In this document: positions 50,182 through 62,125 of the stretch, piece by piece
Layout of the letters: every line of letters starts with the position of its first letter
Position numbering within the stretch: position 1 is the stretch's first letter
DNA from: Pegea sp. RAD2-039
Lineage: Eukaryota; Chordata; Thaliacea; Salpida; Salpidae
DNA: 64,000 nucleotides
Assembly (NCBI GenBank): GCA_034620365.1
Contig: JAQGEQ010000048.1
Span: 558,001-622,000, forward strand
Direction: 5' to 3'
The notes under the pieces: generated by a model
Database searches by the model: none
Told to the model about the DNA's origin: nothing
Seen by the model: the letters and a program-made list of their open reading frames with translations, nothing else
Program-made: the position numbers and the translations under genes

Positions 50182-53100
50182 TCAACAGAATTCACAACTT
50201 GATTGACAATATTTCGTCATGAAATAGGTGTACATCTTATCTTTACAATAACCTTTTTTACTCCAGTATGGGCAACTTCCAAAATTATCTTCACATTCTG
50301 CAAAATTTAAATATGTTAAAATATTGAAGAAATCATTTGTTTACAATAAAATAAACACATACTTGGCTTTGTTGTTATAGGTTTAGCTGTTGTTTTATTT
50401 TTGCAACTCAGACAGCAATAAGTCTTCAATGTTTTTTTGCACTGATGTAGCATAATATACTTACAACCACTAGATCTATCAACACAAGAGCTTTTTGTTA
50501 TTGTTGTAACAGGTTGAATTGTTGTTGTTGTCCGTTTTGTTGTTGTAATAGGCCGGGTTGTTGTTGTAAGTTTACTTGTCGTTGATTGAGTTTGTTTGCA
50601 ACTTTGACAACAATCTGCAGTCATAAAACCGGGAGTTCTCTGACATTCACCATTCTTGGCCCAATACTCGCAGTGTTTGTTTTTATCTTTGCAAAGCATT
50701 TCTTTAAGTTTAAAAGTAGAAAAAGTATTTCCTTCACATCCGTAAAGCTTATTAAGTAGTTCGATATCAGATTGAGCAAATTCTTTTCTCTAATAAAATA
50801 AACTTTTCATCACTTATTAGAAAAGATTTTGTTAATGCTTTTAATTGTTCTTTTTCTTTAATTCAAGCTAACATTTAGTAACACTCTCATTTACTATAAT
50901 GTATTAATGCTAATCATTAAATTTAAAAAATGATTAACTGCAAATAATTACAGTTAGTTACTGACAATGACTGATGAGAAGGAAGATAAATTACCTAGAA
51001 GTTAATAATAAAGAACAAAAATTTTACTAACCTGTGTTACAAGAGGATTACCGTTGATGTCAGTTATTGTGGGTTTATCGTTACTGCTAAAAGCATAGCT
51101 GCTATAATGCATAATTGATCCAACATCATAAGCAATGCCCAAGGAATTAATTATTTTTGTACTAAATTTGTTAAAATTGTGCTTTGCATCTGAATAAAAG
51201 AACAAAAGATTATGAAGAAACTTGACAAGACTTAAATAGTAAATAAAAAAAATTAAACCTACTTTCTTTGATGTTTTCTTCATGAATTCGAACATAATTA
51301 TCTCTATCAGGCCGACTTTGCTCATGCCAAAAACCTAAAGCATGTAAAACCTCATGTATTACCGTTCCTTTATACCAGCAACCGTATCCTAATGAAATCT
51401 ATAAAGTATTTTCGTTTTATTTAAAGTTTATTTAACAGACAAAGTTTGGTTTAATGGGGTGACCTGTTGTTTTTCCTTTACTGCTCCAACACTAGAGTAG
51501 CAACCACCACCTCTGAAAAACTCAATGAATTTGGTTTGTACAGTTCTAGGCTTGAGACGGATACAAGTAAATTTGTTGAAATCTTTAATAGCGGCTTCAA
51601 TTGCTTTTCTTCCTTCATCGCCTAAAGCATCACCATTTAATTTGAATACATTTTATCATTGAAAAATATTTTTTTAACTTACCAATATTACTTGAAATAT
51701 CATAAGGAACAATAAAGTTGTTGCCTGAGGGATACATTTTCCAGAGAGGAAGAACATTTGTCGCTTTTTTAGCTTCGACATTTGCTACATTTGTCGGATT
51801 AATATAATTTCTTTTTATATATTTTTCGACTTTTTCGCTAAGAATGATGTCACCTTCAAACATTCCTAAGAAATTTTTAGAAGTTATCGATTTGCAGTTA
51901 TAGCATCAGATTAAATACAAACCATCTGTTTTGCATTCACATGTCAAGCAACCGAATAAGTCCAAACGTCTTCCGAAAATACAACTTTCTTTACAGGTCA
52001 GTTTTGGGCAATTTGAATATGAGCGCATCTGTATGCTTGTTGAAGAGTCCAAGACTAAAAAATACTTCATTCAAACAGTTTTTTTTTTAGCGTCAAACTT
52101 TACACAAACCCTGGTTGCATTGATTGATGACAGACAAGGGGTACAAAGGTGGGTTTTCAAATACTTTTGTACACTCATCAAATCCTAATGGTGCTGACAT
52201 GGACTTTTCAAACACAAAAGTCAATAGTAAAAGACCTAAGGAAAATTTTCCTTAATTGTTAACTTTATGATCGTCACTTACTTATAAAACATATTTGGTA
52301 ATTTTTCATCCTGTTTGTTGCCATCAAATTCTTTAATTTTTGATTACAAATATTTTATCTCTGTGAAATAAATCGATATTGTTGTAATGCATTTCAATAA
52401 AAAAATATAAAAAAATGCTTCAAACCTTCGATATAGTTGCTATATCGTATTTAAACTCAAGTTCTTAAGGACTATATATAACAATGTTAGTTCTGATTCT
52501 TTGATAGAAGTTATTGAGCTTTTATAGCAAACAGGAAACACTTTCTGATATTTTTGTAATTAAAAAAAAAAACTTGTAGTCTGACTCAAAGTTTATCTTC
52601 AAAATAATCATGTCATGACAATAGAATATCGACATTGCTAACTTGTTTCGATTTCTGCTAAACTGATAACTGATATTTTTATTAATAAATTTCAAAATAA
52701 AGAGAAATATAATTTGCTTTACAAAAGCTCCTTATTTTTGCCAATAAGTCATTTCTACTGTAATGAAGCGTTTTCTGCCAAAACATGACAATAACATCCA
52801 GTGAAGAATTGTTAAAAAAACATTTTTGACTAATTGTTTGTTAAAGTGTCCCAAAAAATACTGATGATAAATTCGAATTAAAAACTAAAGTAGTAAATAC
52901 TAACACGTAGACCTCTAATAACTTGTTGAGTACAAAATACTTGAAAAGTACGAACATCATATTATATAAAGTTAAATACAATGATGCTTCAGGCAACACT
53001 GATCTAAAATTATTTTTGCCATAAATTTGAGGTACATAAATGGTTTACACATCTTTTCGATAAATAGCCAATATTGATATTATTTATTAAGGATTGATCT

Positions 53101-54745
53101 TTTGATACTAATATCATCAATCTGGTTTAAAATCATTCCTCTAATTAAATCATATCATTCGTTCTGAAGTTTTCCAAGTTATTCTAATTTTTTTTACTTT
53201 TTTGTTTACTTTCAGCTATCTTACATGAGTATGATATTACTAATCTATAGTCTAAAATGTATAGATGTATCATTATAGTAACTCCAATCAAGAAATAAAT
53301 ATTAAGATTTGGAATAACTTGGGATTGCTTATATGATCTTAAGACAACTTTTAAACGAAAAGTATAAAAATTATTGAAATTGAAATAATTGAGCATCATT
53401 TTCAGCTTAAGATGTTTGTCACTTAACTCATAAAAACAATTTTTTTTTTCAAATAGAATATTTATCAAACCCGATTAACTTCTACAAAAATAATATACCG
53501 ATTTCAAGGTACATAAGAAACTATCTGCAGAGCATAATCAAAAGAAACTTACATTTTATTATCGGGAAGAATTAAAATAAGGATGAATCTTTAAAATTGA
53601 AGAAAAACTATTTTAAAATTAGTATCAGATTTTATTTTTTCTAAAACTGATTTACGTCATTGTCTGGTTCTGACAAGCCACTAAAAGTTGTAGAATTACA
53701 AATAATTATGTAAAAAGTACATCCTATAGTTCTTTATATGAGATCATATCTTAAACGGACTTGAAGCAGCAAATTTACGAAAAATAGTTTTTCCAAAATA
53801 TACTAAAAAAAGCGATTCCCAATAAAGATTCCCCTTTATCATCTTAGCAAGAACAATTAGGTGAATTCCTGATAAACAAATTTGTAAATTATAACAACTT
53901 TTGGTAATATGTTTTTAAAAGAATAATTTGTCATTATTTAAATATTATATTATTAGTTGTCATAAAATACAATTTATTACCTCTTTGTATGAAAATGAAA
54001 TATTGTCTGGCCATTACATGACATTTGCTATATTAGTATTTGTAATCTATACGTTGATACCGTAATTAATTTTGTAATTCAAGAACTATGGTTGCTTTCT
54101 AGTCAGGAAGTCTTTTTTGAAAAAAATCTAGACCTAAAATACTTATTAAAAGCTGACAGTTAATTTGAAATTGAATTTCAGGTGATATGTCACTTTTTCA
54201 TGATATTAATCATCAAATTTGTTTAGCTATTCTAACTTTGGTGAACACTTTCTTATAGCAATTCATGGAAATCGTGAAAATCAAAATAGATGCAGCTCTT
54301 ATCCCGATCAGCTTTATTTTTAACGTCATTTATTTTCTCCTGAAAACAAACTTTCATCATATACTGCCAGCCCAAGTTTATTTGCAAATATTTTGAGAAC
54401 TCATGGATTCTTTTTAACGCTAAAGATGTTTTAATAAGTTGTAAGTATAATTTTTCTGATATTTATTTTTGTATTAAGCTTTTCAGTCAGTAAAAGCTTC
54501 ACGATATTCGAATTCATTTTTTAAAATTTGATTACTGGCCTGATTATTATGTTTAAAACAAAATTTTGTTGTGTTATTGCAACTTTAAAAAATTCTAATT
54601 TGTTAGAAGTTGAAAGAAAACGTTGATAACCACCGTGATGGAAATCTTACTTTAACCTTTTAGTTAACTGTTGTTGCATAGAATATTAAAAAAAATATTT
54701 GAATTTTGATATTAATTCAGCAAGTAATTGTGTGATTTTATTATA
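49795..54745. repeat. Tandem unit 1 (about 4.94 kb) with astacin 2
   Basis: First of three direct repeats. Using the shared mark aagtcattgataaatatcaa (49809, 54746, 59636), the periods are 4,937 and 4,890 bp. Homology covers the gene, introns and about 2.8 kb of upstream DNA with only scattered substitutions and small indels. The left edge, near a shared tgtgtgcttttaatataaag-like string, is approximate. Confidence 0.85.
50182..52309 (-). CDS. Astacin metalloprotease with antistasin-like module and three ShK domains (array copy 1)
   Basis: Secreted zinc endopeptidase of family M12A. Nine exons, from 52309 downwards: 52282-52309, 52110-52235, 51923-52054, 51683-51865, 51464-51621, 51263-51398, 51032-51189, 50363-50789, 50182-50297; 487 residues. 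Order: signal peptide ([10 protein letters not shown] core), Cys-containing spacer, antistasin-like module ([10 protein letters not shown]...GCLTCEC), propeptide with FEGDI aspartate switch, the [17 protein letters not shown] start of the catalytic domain, zinc site [11 protein letters not shown] (about 224-234) with EQSRPDRD, and Met-turn SIMHY (about 279-283). The tail has ShK 1 (LCKDKNKHC to CCQSC), a Thr-rich linker of TTT/TTK repeats that is probably O-glycosylated, ShK 2 (SCVDRSSGC to CCLSC) and ShK 3 (KCEDNFGSC to SSCEFC). All key residues are intact, so it should be active once the prodomain is removed. Confidence 0.93.
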
Positions 54746-55117
54746 AAGTCATTGATAAATATCAAGATTTTAAAACAGCTGTAAGATTTTTATCATTTTG
54801 TTATCTTTACTTAAATTCATATTCAATAATTGACTTATTAAAATGTATAATTACAAACTTTTCTACTTTTAATGATAACTAAGGCTTATAAAAAGTGAGG
54901 TTTTTCTGAACTGCATGATTTTATCTTTTTATAGGAGTTTTTTGGATTTCTTTAATATTTCTGTAGCGTTAGAAAATTTGATAAAAGCACAATCATTTAA
55001 AAATGTTTATTTCTTACAAATGCTTATACGAAATACTAGTAGTAGAAACCCGATTAATAAAACTCATAGTCAAAATATTTGCTGAGTATTATTCAAACTG
55101 ATTCAACAAATTGAATG
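52310..55117. other. Upstream spacer of array copy 1 and downstream flank of copy 2
   Basis: About 2.8 kb between astacin genes, repeated in each unit. A minus-strand ORF at 53184-53468 recurs in all units but lacks any recognisable domain or splice context. I take it as carried along by duplication. No other element was seen. Confidence 0.6.
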
Positions 55118-58100
55118 TTAACAGAACTCACAACTTGACTGACAATGTTTCGTCATGACGTAAAACTTATCTTTACAATAACCTTTTTTACTCCAGTATG
55201 GACAAATTGTAAGATTATCTTTGCATTCTGCAAAATTTAAATTTGTTAAAATATCAAAAACAGGCATTTTTTTACAATAATTTAAACACATACTTAGCTA
55301 TGTTGTTATAGTTTTACCTGCGGTTTTATTTTTGCAACTCAGACAGCAATAATCCGACCCGGTTTTTTTGCACTGATCTAGCGTAATATATTTACAATCA
55401 CTAAATCTATCAACACAATAGCTTTTTGTTGTTTTTGTTTTGATACGCCGAGTTGTTGAAAGTTTACTTGTCGTTGATTGAGTTTGTTTGCAACTTTGAC
55501 AACAATTTGCAGTCATAAAACGTGGAATTCTCTGACATTCACCATTCTCGGCCCAATACTTGCAGTGCTTCTTTTCATCTTTGCAAAGCTTTTCTTTTAG
55601 TTTAAAAGTAGAAAAAGTATTTCCTTCACATCCGTAAAGCTTACTAAGTAGTTCGATATCAGATTGAGCAAATTCTTTTCTCTAATAAAATAAACTTTTC
55701 ATCACTTATTAGAAAAGATTTTGTTAATGCTTTTAATTGTTCTTTTTCTTTAATTCAAACTAACATTTAGTAACACTCTCATTTACTATAATGTATTAAT
55801 GCTAATCATTAAATTTAAAAAATGATTAACTGCAAATAATTACAGTTAGTTACTGACAATGACTGATGAGAAGGAAGATAATTTACCTAGAAGTTAATAA
55901 TAAAGAACAAAAATTTTACTAACCTGTGTTACAAGAGGATTACCGTTGATGTCAGTTATTGTGGGTTTATCGTTACTGCTAAAAGCATAGCTGCTATAAT
56001 GCATAATTGATCCAACATCATAAGCAATGCCTAAGGAATTAATTATTTTTGTACTAAATTTGTTAAAATTGTGCTTTGCATCTGAATAAAAGAACAAAAG
56101 ATTATGAAGAAACTTGACAAGACTTAAATAGTAAATAAAAAAAATTAAACCTACTTTCTTTGATGTTTTCTTCATGAATTCGAACATAATTATCTCTATC
56201 AGGCCGACTTTGCTCATGCCAAAAACCTAAAGCATGTAAAACCTCATGTATTACCGTTCCTTTATACCAACAACCGTATCCTAATGAAATCTATAAAATA
56301 ATTTAGTTTTATTTAAAGTTTATTTAACAGACAAAGTTTGGTTTAATGGGGTGACCTGCTGTTTTTCCTTTACTGCTCCAACACTAGAGTAGCAACCAAT
56401 ACCTCTGAAAAACTCAATGAATTTGGTTTGTACAGTTCTAGGCTTGAGACGGATACAAGTAAATTTGTTGAAATCTTTAATAGCAGCTTCAATTGCTTTT
56501 CTTCCTTCATCACCTAAAGCATCATCATTTAATTTGAATACATTTTATCATTGAAAAATATTTTTTTAACTTACCAATACTACTTGAAATATCATAAGGA
56601 ACAATAAAGTTGTTGCCTGAGGGATACATTTTCCAGAGAGGAAGAATATTTGTCGCTTTTTTAGCTTCGACATTTTCTACATTTGTCGGATTGACATAAT
56701 TTTTTTCTATATATTTTTCGACCTTTTCGTTAAGAATGATGTCACCTTCGAACATTCCTAAGAAATTTTTAGAAGTTATTGATTTGCAGTTATAGCACCA
56801 GATTAAATACAAACCATCTGTTTTGCATTCACATGTCAAGCAACCGAATAAGTCCAAACGTCTTCCGAAAATACAACTTTCTTTACAGGTCAGTTTTGGG
56901 CAATTTGAATATGAGCGCAGCTGTATGCTTGTTGAAGAGTCCAAGACTAAAAAATACTTCGTTCAAACAGTTTTCTTTTTAGTGTCAAACTTTACACAAA
57001 CCCTGGTTGCATTGATTGATGACAGACAAGGGGTACAAAGGTGGATTTTCAAATACTTTTGTACACTCATCAAATCCTAATGGTGCTGACATGGACTTTT
57101 CAAACACAAAAGTCAATAGTAAAAGACCTAAAGAAAATTTTCCTTAATTGTTAACTTTATGATCGTCACTTACTTATAAAACATATTTGGTAATTTTTCA
57201 TCCTGCTTGTTGCCATCAAATTCTTTAATTTTTGATTACAAATATTTTATCTCTGTGAAATAAATCGATATTGTTGTAATGCATTTCAAACAAAAGTTTT
57301 AAAAAAAATATGCTTCAAACCTTCGATGTAGTTGCTATATATTATTTAAACTCAAGTTCTTGATGATCAAATATAAAAATATTAGTTCTGATTCTTTGTG
57401 GGAAGTTATTGAGCTTTTATAGCAAACAGGAAACACTTTCTGATATTTTTGTAATTAAAAAAAAAAAATTTTTCTGACTCAAAGTTTATCTTCAAAGAAT
57501 CATGCCATGACAATAGAATATCGAATTGATAACTTTTCTCGATTTCTGCTAAATTGATAATTGATATTTTTATTAATAAATTTCAAAATAAAGAGAAATA
57601 TAATTTGCTTTACAAAAGCTCCTTATTTCTGCCAATAAGTCATATCTACCGCAATCAAAAGTTTTCTGCCAAAAATATGACAATAACATCCAGTGAAGAA
57701 TTGTTAAAAAAACATTTTTGACTAATTGTTTGTTAAAGTGTCCCAAAAAATACTGATGATAAATTCGAATTAAAAACTAAAGTAGTAAATACTAACACGT
57801 AGACCTCTAATAACTTGTTGAATACAGAATACTTGAAAAGTACGAACATCGTATTATATAAAGTTAAATACAATGATGCTTCAGGTAACACTGATCTAAA
57901 ATTATTTTTGCCATAAATTTGAGGTACATAAATGGTTTACACATCTTTTCGATTAATAGTCAATAATGATAATATTACTTAAAGATTGATCTTTTGATGT
58001 TGATATCAATAATCTTGTTTAAAATCATTCCTCTTATCAAATCATATCATTTGTTGCGAAGTTTTCCAAACTATTCTAATTTTTTTTACTTTTTTGTTTG

Positions 58101-59635
58101 CTTTCAGCTATCTTACATGAGTATGATATTACTAATCTATAGTCTAAAATGTATAGATGTATCATTATAGTAACTCCAATCAAGAAATAAATATTAAGAT
58201 TTGGAATAACTTGGGATTGCTTATATGATCTTAAGACAACTTTTAAACGAAAAGTATAAAAATTATTGAAATTGAAATAATTGAGCATCAATTTCAGCTT
58301 AAGATGTTTGTCACTTGACTCATAAAACAATTTTTTTTTCAAATAGAATATTTATCAAACCCGATTAACTTCTACATAAATAATATACTGATTTCAAGGT
58401 ACATAAGAAACCATCTGCAGAGTATAATCAAAAGAAACTTACATTTTATTATCGGGAAGAATTAAAAGAAGGATGAATCTTTAAAATTGAAGAAAAACTA
58501 TTTTAAAATTAGTATCAGATTTTATTTTTTCTAAAACTGATTTACGTCATTGTCTGGTTCTGACAAGCTACTAAAAGTTGTAGAATTACAAATAATTATG
58601 TAAAAAGTACATCCTATAGTTCTTTATATGAGATCATATCTTAAACGGACTTGAAGCAGCAAATTTACGAAAAATAGTTTTTCCAAAATATACTAAAAAA
58701 AGCGATTCCCAATAAAGATTCCCCTTTATCATCTTAGCAAGAACAATTAGATGAATTCCTGATAAACAAATTTGTAAATTATAACAACTTTTGGTAATAT
58801 GTTTTTAAAAGAATAATTTGTCATTATTTAAATATTATATTATTAGTTGTCATAAAATACAATTTATTACCTCTTTGTATGAAAATGAAATATTGTCTGG
58901 CCATTAGATGACATTTGCTATATTAGTATTTGTAATCTATACGTTGATACCGTAATTAATTTTGTAATTCAAGAGCTATGGTTGCTTTCTAGTCAGGAAG
59001 TCTTTTTTAAAAAAAATCTAGACCTAAAATACTTATTAAAAGCTGACAGTTAATTTGAAATTGAATTTCAGGTGATATGTCACTTTTTCATGATATTAAT
59101 CACCAAATTTGTTTAGCTATTCTAACTTTGGTGAACACTTTCTAATAGCAATTCATAGAAATCGTGAAAATCAAAATAGATTCAGCTCTTATCCCGATCA
59201 GATTTATTTTTAACGTCATTTATTTTCTCCTGAAAACAAACTTTCATCATATACTGCCAGCCCAAGTTTATTTGCAAATATTTTGAGAACTCATGGATTC
59301 TTTTTAACGCTAAAGATGTTTTAATAAGTTGTAAGTATAATTTTTCTGATATTTGTTTTTGTATTAAGCTTTTCAGTCAGTAAAAGCTTCACGATATTCG
59401 AATTCATTTTTTAAAATTTGATTACTGGCCTGATTATTATATTTAAAACAAAATTTTGTTGTGTGTTAGCAACTTTTAAAAATTCTAATTTGTTAGAAGT
59501 TGAAAAAAAACGTTGATAACCACCGTGATGGAAATCTTACTTTAACCTTTTAGTTAACTGTTGTTGCATAGAATATTAAAAAAAATATTTGAATTTTGAT
59601 ATTAATTCAGCAAGTAATTGTGTGCTTTTATTATA
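54746..59635. repeat. Tandem unit 2 (4.89 kb) with astacin 3
   Basis: Second direct repeat of the array. Over exons 1-7 and their introns its coordinates equal unit 1 plus exactly 4,892, with no net indel, and coding differences there are few. The ShK-encoding exon is 39 bp shorter than in unit 1. Confidence 0.85.
55298..57201 (-). CDS. Astacin metalloprotease with antistasin-like and ShK modules, premature stop (array copy 2)
   Basis: Exons from 57201 downwards: 57174-57201, 57002-57127, 56815-56946, 56575-56757, 56356-56513, 56155-56290, 55924-56081, 55294-55681, then 55118-55227. Signal peptide, antistasin-like module, FEGDI propeptide and catalytic domain ([16 protein letters not shown]) are as in copy 1. 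The Thr-rich linker is the shortest of the three, with a [11 protein letters not shown] run. ShK 1 and ShK 2 are present. A TAG codon at 55298-55300, one codon before the usual donor, replaces the AAG of the other copies and would end the protein after 434 residues without ShK 3. The last exon still encodes an intact ShK 3 (KCKDNLTIC to SSCEFC). An in-phase gt at 55316-55317 would skip the stop and give 464 residues. Which is used needs transcript data. Confidence 0.88.
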
Positions 59636-60007
59636 AAGTCATTGATAAATATCAAGATTTTGAAACAGCTGTAAGATTTTTATCATTTTGTTATCTTTAC
59701 TTAAATTCATATTCAATAATTGACTTATTAAAATGTATAATTACAAATTCTTCTACTTTTAATGATACCTAAGGCTTATAAAAAGTGAGGTTTTTCTGAA
59801 CTGCTTGATTTTATCTTTTTATAGGAGTTTTTTGGATTTCTTTAATATTTCTGTAGCGTTAGAAAATTTGATAAAAGCACAATCATTTAAAAATGTTTAT
59901 TTCTTACAAATGCTTATACGAAATACTAGTAGTAGAAACCCGATTAATAAGACTCATAATCAAAATATTTGCTGAGTATTATTCAAACTGATTCAACAAA
60001 TTGAGTA
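57202..60007. other. Upstream spacer of array copy 2 and downstream flank of copy 3
   Basis: Same content as the 52310-55117 spacer, with small indels. The recurrent minus-strand ORF here (58076-58342) has a shifted start caused by a T-run length change. No coding exon is supported. Confidence 0.6.
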
Positions 60008-62125
60008 TTAACAGAATTCACAACTTGACTGACAATTTTTCGACATGAGGTACGTCATATCTTTACAATAACCTTTTTTACTCCAGTATGGACAAATTGT
60101 AAGATTGTCTTTGCATTCTGCAAAATTTAAATAAGTTAAAATATTGAAAAAAGCATATGTTAAAATAAAATAAACACATACTTGGCTTTGTTGTTATAGG
60201 TTTATCTGCAGTTTTATTTTTGCAACTCAGACAGCAATAAGTCTTTAATGTATTTTTACACTGATCTAATTTAATAGACTTGCAACCAATAGATCTATCA
60301 ACACAAGCGCTTTTTGTTGTTGTTGTAATAGGTTGAATTGTTGTTGTTCGTTTTGTTGTTGTAATACGCCGAGTTGTTGTTGTAGGTTTACTTGTCGTTG
60401 ATTGAGTTTGTTTGCAACTTTGACAACAATTTGCAGTCATAAAACGTGGAATTCTCTGACATTCACCATTCTCGGCCCAATACTTGCAGTGCTTCCTTTC
60501 ATCTTTGCAAGGCTTTTCTTTTAGTTTAAAAGTAGAAAAAGTATTTCTTTCACATCCGTAAAGCTTACTAAGTAGTTCGATATCAGATTGAGCAAATTCT
60601 TTTCTCTAATAAAATAAACTTTTCATCACTTATTAGAAAAGATTTTGTTAATGCTTTTAATTGTTCTTTTTCTTTAATTCAAGCTAACATTTAGTAACAC
60701 TCTCATTTACTATAATGTATTAATGCTAATCATTAAATTTAAAAAATGATTAACTGCAAATAATTACAGTTAGTTACTGACAATGACTGATGAGAAGGAA
60801 GATAATTTACCTAGAAGTTAATAATAAAGAACAAAAATTTTACTAACCTGTGTTACAAGAGGATTACCGTTGATGTCAGTTATTGTGGGTTTATCGTTAC
60901 TGCTAAAAGCATAGCTGCTATAATGCATAATTGATCCAACATCATAAGCAATGCCCAAGGAATTAATCATTTTTGTACTAAATTTGTTAAAATTGTGCTC
61001 TTTATCTGGATTAAAGAACAAAAGATTATGAAGAAACTTGACAAGACTTAAATAGTAAATAAAAAAAATTAAACCTACTTTCTTTGATGTTTTCTTCATG
61101 AATTCGAACATAATTATCTCTATCAGGCCGACTTTGCTCATGCCAAAAACCTAAAGCATGTAAAACCTCATGTATTACCGTTCCTTTATACCAACAACCG
61201 TATCCTAATGAAATCTATAAAATAATTTAGTTTTATTTAAAGTTTATTTAACAGACAAAGTTTGGTTTAATGGGGTGACCTGCTGTTTTTCCTTTACTGC
61301 TCCAACACTAGAGTAGCAACCACCACCTCTGAAAAACTCAATGAATTTGGTTTGTACAGTTCTAGGCTTGAGACGGATACAAGTAAATTTGTTGAAATCT
61401 TTAATAGCAGCTTCAATTGCTTTTCTTCCTTCATCACCTAAAGCATCATCATTTAATTTGAATACATTTTATCATTGAAAAATATTTTTTTAACTTACCA
61501 ATACTACTTGAAATATCATAAGGAACAATAAAGTTGTTGCCTGAGGGATACATTTTCCAGAGAGGAAGAATATTTGTCGCTTTTTTAGCTTCGACATTTT
61601 CTACATTTGTCGGATTGACATAATTTTTTTCTATATATTTTTCGACCTTTTCGTTAAGAATGATGTCACCTTCGAACATTCCTAAGAAATTTTTAGAAGT
61701 TATCGATTTGCAGTTATAGCATCAGATTGAATACAAACCATCTGTTTTGCATTCACATGTCAAGCAACCGAATAAGTCCAAACGTCTTCCGAAAATACAA
61801 CTTTCTTTACAGGTCAGTTTTGGGCAATTTGAATATGAGCGCAGCTGTATGCTTGTTGAAGAGTCCAAGACTAAAAAATACTTCGTTCAAACAGTTTTCT
61901 TTTTAGTGTCAAACTTTACACAAACCCTGGTTGCATTGATTGATGACAGACAAGGGGTACAAAGGTGGGTTTTCAAATACTTTTGTACACTCATCAAATC
62001 CTAATGGTGCTGACATGGACTTTTCAAACACAAAAGTCAATAGTAAAAGACCTAAAGAAAATTTTCCTTAATTGTTAACTTTATGATCGTCACTTACTTA
62101 TAAAACATATTTGGTAATTTTTCAT
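60008..62125 (-). CDS. Astacin metalloprotease with antistasin-like module and three ShK domains (array copy 3)
   Basis: Nine exons, from 62125 downwards: 62098-62125, 61926-62051, 61739-61870, 61499-61681, 61280-61437, 61079-61214, 60848-61005, 60182-60605, 60008-60117; 484 residues. Domain plan as in copy 1, with zinc site [11 protein letters not shown], Met-turn SIMHY and FEGDI all intact, and no premature stop: the codon that is TAG in copy 2 is AAG here. Exon 7 begins with a few changed residues ([10 protein letters not shown] where copies 1 and 2 have [10 protein letters not shown], counting intron-side bases). The tail has ShK 1 (PCKDERKHC to CCQSC), Thr-rich linker with [15 protein letters not shown], ShK 2 (ACVDRSIGC to CCLSC) and ShK 3 (KCKDNLTIC to SSCEFC). 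Probably an active secreted protease. Confidence 0.93.

Noticed and set aside
53184-53468. Minus-strand ORF of 94 codons recurring in all three tandem units (also at 58076-58342 and 62998-63282)
   Set aside because: The whole unit is recently duplicated and the DNA is as similar outside the ORF as inside; no domain, no splice context, and one copy has a shifted start. Its conservation is explained by the duplication.
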